Shown here piece after piece: positions 27,149-35,476 of a stretch of DNA of 64,000 bases. Position numbers and translations under genes: made by a program. Source of the DNA: Mangrovimonas cancribranchiae (lineage in GTDB: Bacteria > Bacteroidota > Bacteroidia > Flavobacteriales > Flavobacteriaceae). The notes below the pieces were generated by a model. That model worked only from the letters and a program-made list of their open reading frames with translations, was not told where the DNA came from and did no database searches. Each line of letters starts with the position of its first letter. The first letter of the stretch is position 1. The stretch is taken from positions 1,480,001-1,544,000 of the forward strand of contig NZ_CP136925.1 of NCBI RefSeq assembly GCF_037126245.1. Direction: 5' to 3'.

Positions 27149-27541
27149 ATGTCAAATAAAAAAATCATACATGCTTATGGTACTGTAATTATACAAGAAT
27201 CTTGTATGATTTCTATTCTTAATGAAGGCGTAAATGTCTCAACAGAATCCTATCAAATTCTTACAACAATAGCGCAAAAACAATTTAAAGAAAAAAACTT
27301 TGTTTATATTTCTTTAAGAAAAAAGGCCTATTCGGTTAATCCTCTTATTTATCCTAATATGTCTAATATTAAAAACTTAGTTGGTTTTGCTGTAGTTTAC
27401 AACGACACTACAATTATAGATAATACCGAAGTTGAAAAACTGTTTATTGGGTTACCATTTGAAGTTTTTAACAACTTAAATAACGCTATAAAGTGGGCCA
27501 ATAAAACGGCATATCTTCCTAAAAGGAAAAATGCTAATTAA
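27149..27541 (+). CDS. Small STAS/SpoIIAA-like protein of unknown function
   Basis: This is a 130-residue protein; I start it at the ATG at 27149, not at a TTG one codon upstream. Alternating strands and helices (VIIQESCMISILNEG, FVYISLRKKAYSV, KNLVGFAVVYND, then helix PFEVFNNLNNAIKWAN) resemble the small STAS-like or SpoIIAA-like fold seen in Bacteroidota single-domain proteins. No catalytic residues are evident. It has its own promoter element in the clpC terminator. It is convergent with hutH and overlaps that gene's 3' end by 8 bases, so the two transcripts must run through each other. Function unknown. Confidence 0.75.
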   Translation: MSNKKIIHAYGTVIIQESCMISILNEGVNVSTESYQILTTIAQKQFKEKNFVYISLRKKAYSVNPLIYPNMSNIKNLVGFAVVYNDTTIIDNTEVEKLFIGLPFEVFNNLNNAIKWANKTAYLPKRKNAN

Positions 27542-29045
27542 ATACTTCTTCAGTATCAATTGCTAAATGCTCAATAAAGTTCACACTAGACTGTATATCT
27601 TTATAAAGCTCTCTATCGTCAGAAACAAATGCAACAGTTTCTCTGTAAACTAACAATAACGACTCTATTAATGATGAAGATTTTTTTGGCGCTCTAAATT
27701 TTATAGCTTGTGAGGCATTAAATAATTCGATAGCTAAAATTTGTTTTAGATTATTAAGCAACTCTAAAGCTTGAACAGCTGCATTGGCTCCCATACTTAC
27801 ATGATCTTCTTGACCGTTACTAGACACAATACTGTCTATTGACGCTGGAGTTGCCAATTGCTTGTTAGCGCTTACAATACTAGCAGCTGTGTATTGCGGT
27901 ATCATAAATCCTGAATTTAATCCAGGGTTATCTACTAAAAATACGGGTAAATCGCGTAGGCCAGAAACTAATTGAAATGTTCTTCGCTCTGAAATATTTC
28001 CTAGTTCAGCCATAGCTACTTTTAAATAATCGAAAGCTAAAGCTAAAGGTTGCCCATGGAAGTTTCCGCCAGAAATAATTTCATCTTCGTTTACAAAAAT
28101 ATTTGGGTTATCTGTAACCGAGTTTATCTCTGTTATAAATGTTTTTTCTACAAAACTTAACGTATCTTTTGTTGCGCCATGAACTTGTGGCATACATCTA
28201 AAAGAATAAGGATCTTGCACATGCTGCTTTTCTTGAACAATTAACTCACTATCACTTAAAAATTCACGCACTCTTTCAGCAGTTTTTAATTGTCCATTAT
28301 GCGGTCTAACCAAATGCACCAATTCGTTAAATGGTTCTATTCTGCCATCAAAAGCATCTAAAGACATACTTCCTATTAAATCTGCAAAGTAAGATAATCT
28401 GTAGGCTTCTATTAAAGATTTAATACCATAGGCACTCATAAATTGCGTACCATTTAATAAGGCTAAACCTTCTTTAGATTGTAATTTTATAGGCTTCCAA
28501 TTAAACTTATTTAAAACATCTGAGGCATTGTATTCCTTGCCTTCAAACATGACTTCTCCTCGACCTATTAAAGGTAATGCCAAATGTGCTAAAGGTGCTA
28601 AATCTCCCGAAGCACCTAACGATCCTTTAGTGTAAACAATTGGAAGTACATCGTTGTTGTAAAAATCTACTAAGCGTTTCACCGTATCTAACTGTACGCC
28701 ACTATGGCCGTAACTTAACGACTGTATTTTAAGTAACAACATTAACTTAACAACCTCACTTGGAACACGATCTCCCGTACCACAAGCATGCGACATCATA
28801 AGGTTTTCTTGAAGCTCGGTTAATTTATCTTCAGAAATTTTCACATTATATAACGATCCAAATCCAGTATTAATACCATAAATAGGTGTTTTTTGAGATT
28901 TTAACTTGTCGTTTAAATAAGCTCTGCAAGTAGAAATTTTATTTATGGATTCTTCTGATAGTTCTATTAATTTATGTTCAGAAACAATATTATAAATTGT
29001 TTTTAAATCAATTGGATTGGATGATATATAGTGTGTATTATTCAT
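27534..29045 (-). CDS. hutH: Histidine ammonia-lyase
   Basis: This 503-residue enzyme deaminates L-histidine to urocanate, the first step of histidine breakdown. The self-forming MIO cofactor comes from A145-S146-G147 in LGASGDLAPL; Y56 in YGINTGFGS and the QEDHVSMG region complete the active site. Length and motifs are normal for HutH. The other hut genes (urocanase, imidazolonepropionase, formiminoglutamase) are not next to it: neighbours are an STAS-like protein and a lipoprotein. A tyrosine or phenylalanine ammonia-lyase is less likely; a histidine-type substrate pocket is suggested by the SH (MMSHACGTG) at residues 85-86. Confidence 0.92.
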   Translation of the reverse strand: MNNTHYISSNPIDLKTIYNIVSEHKLIELSEESINKISTCRAYLNDKLKSQKTPIYGINTGFGSLYNVKISEDKLTELQENLMMSHACGTGDRVPSEVVKLMLLLKIQSLSYGHSGVQLDTVKRLVDFYNNDVLPIVYTKGSLGASGDLAPLAHLALPLIGRGEVMFEGKEYNASDVLNKFNWKPIKLQSKEGLALLNGTQFMSAYGIKSLIEAYRLSYFADLIGSMSLDAFDGRIEPFNELVHLVRPHNGQLKTAERVREFLSDSELIVQEKQHVQDPYSFRCMPQVHGATKDTLSFVEKTFITEINSVTDNPNIFVNEDEIISGGNFHGQPLALAFDYLKVAMAELGNISERRTFQLVSGLRDLPVFLVDNPGLNSGFMIPQYTAASIVSANKQLATPASIDSIVSSNGQEDHVSMGANAAVQALELLNNLKQILAIELFNASQAIKFRAPKKSSSLIESLLLVYRETVAFVSDDRELYKDIQSSVNFIEHLAIDTEEVFN

Positions 29046-29143
29046 GATTTTTTAAAATAGAGTGCAAAATTCAACAATCACATCAAGAAATCCAAGAAAT
29101 AATAATTATTCCTTAAAAATCTCTAATTATATCAATTTCTCAT

Positions 29144-29151
29144 TATTTTTG
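29144..29151 (+). promoter_or_regulatory. -7 box upstream of the TlpA-like gene
   Basis: TATTTTTG matches TAnnTTTG, 21 bases before the ATG at 29173. Confidence 0.45.
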
Positions 29152-29172
29152 GTGAAACCTAAATTTTAATTC

Positions 29173-30219
29173 ATGAAAAGATTACCACTTCTATTGTTAG
29201 CTTTAGCTGCAGTTTCTTGCAATAAAGTTGAAGAAAAACCAAAAGACTATGTATCGTTCTCTGGAACAATAACCAATAAAAATTCCGACTCTCTTGTTGT
29301 AAGAAGTCGTGCTTATTCTAAAACCATTGCTGTTAACCCAGATGGCACATTTAGCGACACTCTTAAATTAGATACAGGCATTTACAATCTTTTTGATGGC
29401 GCAGAAAGCACAAACATCTTCCTAAAAAATGGCTTTGATATTAGCATGACCATCGATACTAAAATGTTTGATGAAACGGTAAAATACACTGGAAATGGCG
29501 CCGAACATAGTAACTTCTTAGCTCAAAAAAGCTTAAAAGAAGAAGACCTATTAAATATCGATGAATTAAGTAAACTAGAAGACTCTACTACACTTGTTAA
29601 CGAACTTAATACCATTAAAAGTGAATTAACTACATTTTACAAATCTAATACTAAAGTAGATTCAACAATTACAGAAAATGCCTTAAAAAATGTTGAACCT
29701 ATGTTAAAATCGTATCAAGGGTATTTACTTAGTAAAATAACCTTACGAAAAGAACTTCCTAAAGGCAGCCCTTCTCCTGTTTTTGAAAACTACGAAAATC
29801 ATGCTGGTGGTACCACATCGTTAAGCGACCTAAAAGGAAAATACGTTTATATTGATGTTTGGGCAACTTGGTGCGGTCCTTGTAAAGCTGAAATTCCTTA
29901 CTTAAAAGAGGTTGAAAAGAAATATCACGATAAAAACATTCAGTTTGTAAGTATTTCTATTGATGATGCTAGACGTTCTGGTGGCGGAAGCATGGAAAAA
30001 GCTAAAGAAAAGTGGTATAATATGGTTGAAGAAAAAGAATTAGGTGGCATACAGTTAATTTCTGATAAAAATTGGCAATCAGAGTTTGTTCAAAATTACA
30101 AGATTAACGGTATTCCTAGATTTATTTTAATCGATCCTGATGGAAACATTGTATCGCCAGATGCACCAAGACCTTCTAGCGATGCTTTAATTGAGTTATT
30201 TAACGAATTAAATATTTAA
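29173..30219 (+). CDS. TlpA/ResA-like thioredoxin lipoprotein
   Basis: This 348-residue protein begins with a lipoprotein signal (LLALAAVSC, lipidated C16). Residues 25-110 look like the DUF4369 beta domain common in Bacteroidota redox lipoproteins, a helical linker follows, and the thioredoxin domain (200-348) has WATWCGPCKAE with C234 and C237 and a cis-Pro in INGIPRF. Anchored in a membrane facing the periplasm, it would reduce disulphides of partner proteins, for example in cytochrome maturation. It is a single-gene unit with a promoter box upstream and a strong terminator downstream. The natural partner is not visible nearby. Confidence 0.92.
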   Translation: MKRLPLLLLALAAVSCNKVEEKPKDYVSFSGTITNKNSDSLVVRSRAYSKTIAVNPDGTFSDTLKLDTGIYNLFDGAESTNIFLKNGFDISMTIDTKMFDETVKYTGNGAEHSNFLAQKSLKEEDLLNIDELSKLEDSTTLVNELNTIKSELTTFYKSNTKVDSTITENALKNVEPMLKSYQGYLLSKITLRKELPKGSPSPVFENYENHAGGTTSLSDLKGKYVYIDVWATWCGPCKAEIPYLKEVEKKYHDKNIQFVSISIDDARRSGGGSMEKAKEKWYNMVEEKELGGIQLISDKNWQSEFVQNYKINGIPRFILIDPDGNIVSPDAPRPSSDALIELFNELNI

Positions 30220-30240
30220 AAACAGATAAAAAAAATTCTT

Positions 30241-30269
30241 AAAAAGCCACTTTTAAAAGTGGCTTTTTT
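30241..30269. terminator. Bidirectional terminator
   Basis: AAAAAGCCACTTTT and AAAAGTGGCTTTTT are perfectly complementary and flanked by A- and T-runs. The hairpin lies between the convergent TlpA-like and nnr genes. Confidence 0.92.
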
Positions 30270-30271
30270 TA

Positions 30272-31822
30272 TTACTGTTGCTCTTGAGCTTCTTCTTGTT
30301 CAGGCTGTTCGGGTTGCTTAAATAAATCTAAATACGCTAATCCTAAACCTTCAATAACATGTCTTGCAAGCATACTTTGATACGCATAATTTTCAACTTG
30401 TAAATCGGCCGACTTCCCATGTAAATACACGCCAAAAATTGCTGCAATAAGCGCATCGTAACCTTGCGCTCTTAATCCTGTTATAACTCCTGTTAAAACA
30501 TCGCCAGTTCCTGCTGTTGCTAAACCTGGATTTCCTGTTGAATTTACATAGTAGTTTTCACGATAAACCGTAATTGTATTAGCGCCTTTAATTACAATAA
30601 TAATATCGTATTTTTTTGAGAGTGCCGATACCTTTTTAAGCTTATCAAAATCATCTTTCCAACCACCAATTAAACGTTCCAATTCTTTTGGATGCGGTGT
30701 TAAAATAGTTTGTTTTGGTAATAACTCTAGTAAATCATTATTTTTTGAAAGCAAATTAATACCGTCGGCATCAATAATTAAAGGTGCTTTATTACTGTTT
30801 AAAAAACTTTCAAATGCTTTTAATGACGTTTCGTGAGTTCCCATACCCATTCCTAAACCTATGATAGTTGGGGTTATATCAAACTTAATATTAGTAATAC
30901 AATTTTCACCCTCGTCTGTTAACACCATAACTTCTGGTAGTGCAGATTGCAATAGTAAGTAACCACATTTTGGCATATAAGCCGTAACTAAACCAGCGCC
31001 AGAAGATAACGCTGCGTGACTCGCTAAATTAACCGCACCTATTTTCCCATAACTTCCTCCAATAAGTAAAGCATGACCAAAACTACCTTTATGCGAAAAT
31101 TTCTCTCTAGGTTTATACCAAGTTAATACTTCATGTTTTCCTATTAAATTGGCTTGCGTATTAATTTGATAAAGGTATTGCACATCTATACCAATATCTA
31201 AGACTTCCCACTGAATGGTGTATTTTGCTGTATCTGGCAAAAAGAAAACCAGTTTTGGCGATTGAAAGCTTAACGTATGTCCTGCCCAAACAACACCTTG
31301 TTCATCCTCGGGCACTTTATCTGTATATAATCCTGATGGAATATCTACAGCCAATGTAAACGCTTTAGATTGTTTAAAATGTTGAAAAAGTGCTTTAACC
31401 CAGTTAGCTGCCGGTCTATTTAATCCTATTCCAAAAACGGCATCTACTATAATATCTTCCGAAGCGATAGTTGGTAATTCACTTTGCTCATCTAATAAAA
31501 CTGGCCAATCTTTTGTGCGTTGTTTTATCCTCTCATAATTAATTAAAAAGTCTTTAGAGCGCTTATCGCTGTAATTAACAATGTAGGTTTTAACATGATA
31601 ACCATGTGTTACAAGATGTCTAGCAACAACTAACCCATCTCCTCCATTATTACCAATACCACAAAACACATGTATAGGAACTTGCGCTCCTTGCATTCTT
31701 ACATGCAACCAATTAAAAATTTGTGTTCCTGCCCGTTCCATTAAATCGGTGGATGCTATATTTTGGCGTTCGGCTGTTAATTTATCGCCTTCGTAAACTT
31801 GTTCTTTTGATAAAATTTTCAT
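30272..31822 (-). CDS. nnr: Bifunctional NAD(P)H-hydrate epimerase / ADP-dependent NAD(P)HX dehydratase
   Basis: This 516-residue fusion repairs damaged (hydrated) NADH and NADPH. The N-terminal YjeF_N domain (about 1-215) has FCGIGNNGGDGLVVAR, and the C-terminal ribokinase-like dehydratase domain (about 225-500) has IGLGMGMG, LIIDADGINLL, LTPHPKELERL and the GNPGLATAGTGDVLTG loop. Both halves look complete. The last 15 residues are Gln/Glu/Pro-rich and the stop lies directly at the terminator. It is divergent from the thr leader region, so the 284 bases upstream serve both. Confidence 0.95.
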   Translation of the reverse strand: MKILSKEQVYEGDKLTAERQNIASTDLMERAGTQIFNWLHVRMQGAQVPIHVFCGIGNNGGDGLVVARHLVTHGYHVKTYIVNYSDKRSKDFLINYERIKQRTKDWPVLLDEQSELPTIASEDIIVDAVFGIGLNRPAANWVKALFQHFKQSKAFTLAVDIPSGLYTDKVPEDEQGVVWAGHTLSFQSPKLVFFLPDTAKYTIQWEVLDIGIDVQYLYQINTQANLIGKHEVLTWYKPREKFSHKGSFGHALLIGGSYGKIGAVNLASHAALSSGAGLVTAYMPKCGYLLLQSALPEVMVLTDEGENCITNIKFDITPTIIGLGMGMGTHETSLKAFESFLNSNKAPLIIDADGINLLSKNNDLLELLPKQTILTPHPKELERLIGGWKDDFDKLKKVSALSKKYDIIIVIKGANTITVYRENYYVNSTGNPGLATAGTGDVLTGVITGLRAQGYDALIAAIFGVYLHGKSADLQVENYAYQSMLARHVIEGLGLAYLDLFKQPEQPEQEEAQEQQ

Positions 31823-31899
31823 TTTTATTAAAAACTTACAGTGTTTTTTGTTAAATCTATAAAAATATACAAACAGTTTTTTTATTTAATTTAAAACAA

Positions 31900-31907
31900 T
31901 ACATTTG
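31900..31907 (+). promoter_or_regulatory. -7 box of the thr operon
   Basis: TACATTTG is a perfect TAnnTTTG and lies 8 bases before the ATG of the leader peptide. The upstream region is T-rich but has no clear TTG at -33. The start of transcription would fall very close to the leader ATG. Confidence 0.5.
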
Positions 31908-31915
31908 ATTTGTAT

Positions 31916-32020
31916 ATGCTTACGAAGGTAACAAATAACAGTGTAATAAAGGCTACTATTTTTAGTAACCCAACTGGCTATACAACAATTATTTCTACAG
32001 CTATCATTACAACCCGTTAG
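31916..32020 (+). CDS. thrL: Thr/Ile-rich leader peptide of the thr operon
   Basis: A 34-codon frame from ATG to TAG upstream of thrA has 9 Thr and 6 Ile codons. They are densest at the end: the last 13 codons read Y-T-T-I-I-S-T-A-I-I-T-T-R. Threonine and isoleucine are the two end products that control this pathway, and the well-known E. coli thrL leader has the same Thr/Ile bias. The stop codon lies inside a hairpin (32009-32026). I infer ribosome-mediated attenuation; the composition and position are seen, the mechanism is not shown. It is named by analogy, since no sequence homology to thrL is claimed. Confidence 0.65.
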   Translation: MLTKVTNNSVIKATIFSNPTGYTTIISTAIITTR

Positions 32021-32080
32021 GGTTGTGTATAATTATATCTCTCCAGCAACATTGTGTTTTTATTAAACACGTTTTCAATA
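32009..32080 (+). promoter_or_regulatory. Probable thr attenuator hairpins
   Basis: ACAACCC (32009-32015) and GGGTTGT (32020-32026) form a 7-bp hairpin over the leader stop codon. GTGTTT/AAACAC (32054-32070) forms a second stem followed by GTTTTC. Upstream TATACAAC near 31978 can pair with part of GTTGTGTATA, giving an alternative fold. The T-runs are weak, so which stem terminates is uncertain. Confidence 0.45.
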
Positions 32081-32106
32081 AACAAAACCTTTTAAGTCAT
32101 TTAAAA

Positions 32107-34551
32107 ATGAACGTATTAAAATTTGGCGGAACATCTGTAGGTTCTGCAAAAAACATCAATAAAGTTATTGATATATTAGAACAATATTCTAAAAAAAGCA
32201 AGGTCATTGCTGTCGTTTCTGCCATTGGTGGCGTTACCGATAAACTATTAGCGTGTGGTTACAACGCTCAGTTAAAAGACAATACCTACATATCAGATTT
32301 CAATAATATTAAAGACATTCATTTTAATATTCTATCGGAATTAATTCCAAATACGCCACAAGACATTTCAGATAAATTACAAACAAAATTAAACAACCTT
32401 AAAAGTTTATTAGATGGCATTTACTTAATAAACGAACTATCTCCTAAAACATCTGATAAACTAGTGAGTTTTGGTGAACTTTTATCGTCTTTTATTATTA
32501 CCGAAGCCATAAAATCACGTCAATTAAAGGCTAAACGGAAAAACAGTCAAGAATTAATTATAACTAATTCAAACTTCACTAAAGCCGAAGTAAACTATAA
32601 TATTTCCTACAATAACATACAATTGTACTTTAAAAATACTAAAGAAACTATCACGATTTTACCCGGTTTTATTTCTAAATCTACTCTAGGTGAAATTACA
32701 ACGCTTGGCCGTGGTGGTTCAGACTTTACAGCAGCTATTGTTGCTGCTGCTCTAGATGTTGAACAACTTGAAATTTGGACCGATGTAAGTGGCATGTACA
32801 CTGCCAACCCAAAACTTGTTAAACAAGCCTATCCTATTGCACATTTATCCTATCAAGAAGCTATGGAGTTATCTCATTTTGGCGCTAAAGTATTATATCC
32901 GCCAACCATACAACCTATTTTAGATAAAAGTATTCCTTTAGTTATTAAAAACACGTTAAAACCCGAAGCAAAAGGTACCCAAATCACTAAAGCCTATACA
33001 AGTAATACATTATCGGTACGCGGTATTAGCAATGTTGACAATATAGCATTACTAACCTTAGAAGGCAGCGGCATGGTAGGCATTCCAGGGTTTTCAAAAC
33101 GCCTTTTTGAGACTCTAGCAAATCATAAAATTAATGTGGTTTTTATTACGCAAGCATCATCAGAGCACTCTATTTGTTTTGGTGTTAATGCGTTTGAAGC
33201 CGAATTAGCTAAAACTGTTATCGATGCTAACTTTACATATGAAATCTCTCAGCATAAAATCAACCCTATTTTAATAGAAAACGATTTAGCCATTGTAGCT
33301 CTTATTGGTGACAATATGAAAAACCACCAAGGTATTAGCGGAAAAATGTTTAGCGCATTAGGAAAAAATAATATCAATGTAAGAGCGATTGCTCAAGGTG
33401 CTTCAGAAAAAAATATTTCTGCAGTAATTGCCAAAAAAGACGTTAAAAAAGCACTTAATACACTACATGAGGCCTTTTTTGAAATTAAAACAAAACAACT
33501 CAATGTTTTTATAACCGGTGTTGGAAATGTAGGAGAACGACTTGTTGAACAAATAAAACAACAAAAAAAATACTTAAAAGACACCTTAAAAATTAATCTG
33601 CGTATAATTGGCTTATCAAACTCAAGAACCATGGTTTTTGATACCGATGGGCTTCCTCTTAAAAATTGGAAAATGTTACTTAAAAATGGTGATCCAGCTT
33701 CATTAGATGGTTTCTTTAACCAAACAAAAGCATTCAATAAACGCAATAGTATTTTTGTAGATATTACAGCCAATAAAGACGTCGCCAATCTATATTCAAA
33801 ATATTTAAAAGAAAGTATTGCCGTAGTAGCGTGTAATAAAATTGCGTGTTCAGACACCTTTAACACCTATAATGAACTAAAATATTTATCTAGAAAATAC
33901 AACGCACCGTTTTTATTTGAAACCAATGTTGGCGCTGGATTACCTGTTATAGACACGTTAAATAACCTTATTGCTTCTGGCGATAAAATAACCTCTATTC
34001 AAGCGGTACTATCTGGGAGCTTAAATTTTGTGTTTAATAATTTTAACGATACAACAAAGTTTCATGACGTTGTTAAGCAAGCGCAACAAGAAGGATATAC
34101 AGAACCCGACCCTAGAATTGATTTAAGTGGTGTTGACGTAGCGAGAAAAATATTGATTTTAGCCAGAGAAAGTGGCACTACAATGGAATTGGAGGATATT
34201 GCTAACACATCTTTTCTTACAAAAAACAATCTAGAAAGTAATACTGTTGAAGACTTTTACAATACCTTAATCGATGACGAAGCGCACTTTCAAAAATTAT
34301 TTACTCAAGCTAAAGACAATGGTTGTAAATTGAAATATGTCGCTGAATTTAATAATGGAAAAGCAAGTGTTGGACTTAAAGAAATTCCTCAAAATCATCC
34401 TTTTTATAACTTAGAAGGAAAAGATAACATTGTTATGTTTTATACGCAGCGCTATGCAGAACAGCCCATGATTATTAAAGGTGCTGGAGCCGGAGCCGAT
34501 GTTACTGCTTCAGGGTTATTTGCTGATATTATTAGAATAGGAAACGACTAA
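32107..34551 (+). CDS. thrA: Bifunctional aspartokinase / homoserine dehydrogenase I
   Basis: I start this 814-residue protein at the ATG at 32107 (MNVLKFGGTSVGSA), since the open frame back to GTG 32023 adds 28 unlikely residues running through the attenuator. The aspartokinase domain is residues 1-285 (KFGGTS, TLGRGGSDFTA), tandem ACT domains follow (about 300-455) and are expected to bind threonine, and the homoserine dehydrogenase has VFITGVGNVGERL and the catalytic region GAGLPVIDTLNNL. It performs the first and third steps from aspartate to threonine and methionine. thrB starts one base after the stop, so thrABC is one coupled operon. Confidence 0.97.
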   Translation: MNVLKFGGTSVGSAKNINKVIDILEQYSKKSKVIAVVSAIGGVTDKLLACGYNAQLKDNTYISDFNNIKDIHFNILSELIPNTPQDISDKLQTKLNNLKSLLDGIYLINELSPKTSDKLVSFGELLSSFIITEAIKSRQLKAKRKNSQELIITNSNFTKAEVNYNISYNNIQLYFKNTKETITILPGFISKSTLGEITTLGRGGSDFTAAIVAAALDVEQLEIWTDVSGMYTANPKLVKQAYPIAHLSYQEAMELSHFGAKVLYPPTIQPILDKSIPLVIKNTLKPEAKGTQITKAYTSNTLSVRGISNVDNIALLTLEGSGMVGIPGFSKRLFETLANHKINVVFITQASSEHSICFGVNAFEAELAKTVIDANFTYEISQHKINPILIENDLAIVALIGDNMKNHQGISGKMFSALGKNNINVRAIAQGASEKNISAVIAKKDVKKALNTLHEAFFEIKTKQLNVFITGVGNVGERLVEQIKQQKKYLKDTLKINLRIIGLSNSRTMVFDTDGLPLKNWKMLLKNGDPASLDGFFNQTKAFNKRNSIFVDITANKDVANLYSKYLKESIAVVACNKIACSDTFNTYNELKYLSRKYNAPFLFETNVGAGLPVIDTLNNLIASGDKITSIQAVLSGSLNFVFNNFNDTTKFHDVVKQAQQEGYTEPDPRIDLSGVDVARKILILARESGTTMELEDIANTSFLTKNNLESNTVEDFYNTLIDDEAHFQKLFTQAKDNGCKLKYVAEFNNGKASVGLKEIPQNHPFYNLEGKDNIVMFYTQRYAEQPMIIKGAGAGADVTASGLFADIIRIGND

Positions 34552-34552
34552 T

Positions 34553-35476
34553 ATGGATACAATAAAAATATTTTCGCCAGCTACGGTGGCCAACGTTTCT
34601 TGTGGCTTTGATGTTCTTGGGTTTTGCCTAGACTCTGTAGGTGATGACATGATTATCAGGAAAACAAAATCAAAAGGCATTACAATAAGTAAAATTGAAG
34701 GCTATAGCCTCCCACTAGACCCAGAAGAAAACGTTGCTGGTGTTGCCGGATTGGCCATTTTAAAAGCAGCACAAGTTAATTTTGGATTCGATATAGAAAT
34801 TCATAAACGCATTAAACCAGGAAGTGGTATTGGAAGTAGCTCTGCAAGCGCTTCCGGAACCGTTTATGCTATTAACAAACTACTTGGGAAACCCTTTAAT
34901 AAAACACAGCTAACTGCTTTTGCTATGAAAGGAGAAGCTGTTGCAAGCGGCAACGAACATGCTGATAATATTGCTCCTGGACTTTTTGGTGGTTTCACTT
35001 TAGTTAAAAGCTTAAACCCATTAGAAATTATAGAATTACCAACACCAAAAGAACTCTATGTAACAATTGTGCATCCACAAATTGAAGTAAAAACCTCAGA
35101 AGCAAGAGCTTTATTACCAAAAGATATATCCCTTAAAAAAGGGATGGCACAATGGGCGAATGTTGGAAGTTTAGTTCACGGATTACATACATCGGATTAT
35201 GGGTTAATTAGTCGTTCGTTGGTAGATAATATTGTAGAACCACATAGAAAACAACTTATTCCGTACTTTGATGAAGCTAAAAGTTTGGCGATACAATCTG
35301 GTGCTTTAGGTGTTGGTATTTCTGGTTCTGGCCCATCCATTTTTGCACTTTCTCAAGGAGAAATTAAATCCAAGCAAGTAGCAAAAGCTTTTCAAAACGT
35401 TTATAAAAGCACAACTATAGATTTTAAAATCTATACATCTAAAATTAACTCTCAAGGTATAAAAACAATCTCATGA
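34553..35476 (+). CDS. thrB: Homoserine kinase
   Basis: This 307-residue GHMP kinase phosphorylates homoserine for threonine synthesis. It has the N-terminal FSPATVANVSCGFDVLG motif, the ATP-binding loop PGSGIGSSSASASG, and the C-terminal GVGISGSGPSIFA motif, all in order. It starts one base after thrA stops, and its own stop overlaps the start of thrC by 4 bases. Length is normal. Confidence 0.97.
   Translation: MDTIKIFSPATVANVSCGFDVLGFCLDSVGDDMIIRKTKSKGITISKIEGYSLPLDPEENVAGVAGLAILKAAQVNFGFDIEIHKRIKPGSGIGSSSASASGTVYAINKLLGKPFNKTQLTAFAMKGEAVASGNEHADNIAPGLFGGFTLVKSLNPLEIIELPTPKELYVTIVHPQIEVKTSEARALLPKDISLKKGMAQWANVGSLVHGLHTSDYGLISRSLVDNIVEPHRKQLIPYFDEAKSLAIQSGALGVGISGSGPSIFALSQGEIKSKQVAKAFQNVYKSTTIDFKIYTSKINSQGIKTIS

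Noticed and set aside
32023-32106. GTG start of thrA at 32023
   Set aside because: It lies inside the leader hairpin right after the leader stop and would add 28 residues before the conserved MNVLKFGGTS opening; ATG 32107 is the usual aspartokinase start.
33393-33866. 157-residue - strand frame inside thrA
   Set aside because: Antisense shadow of a well-supported gene, with no promoter or family resemblance.
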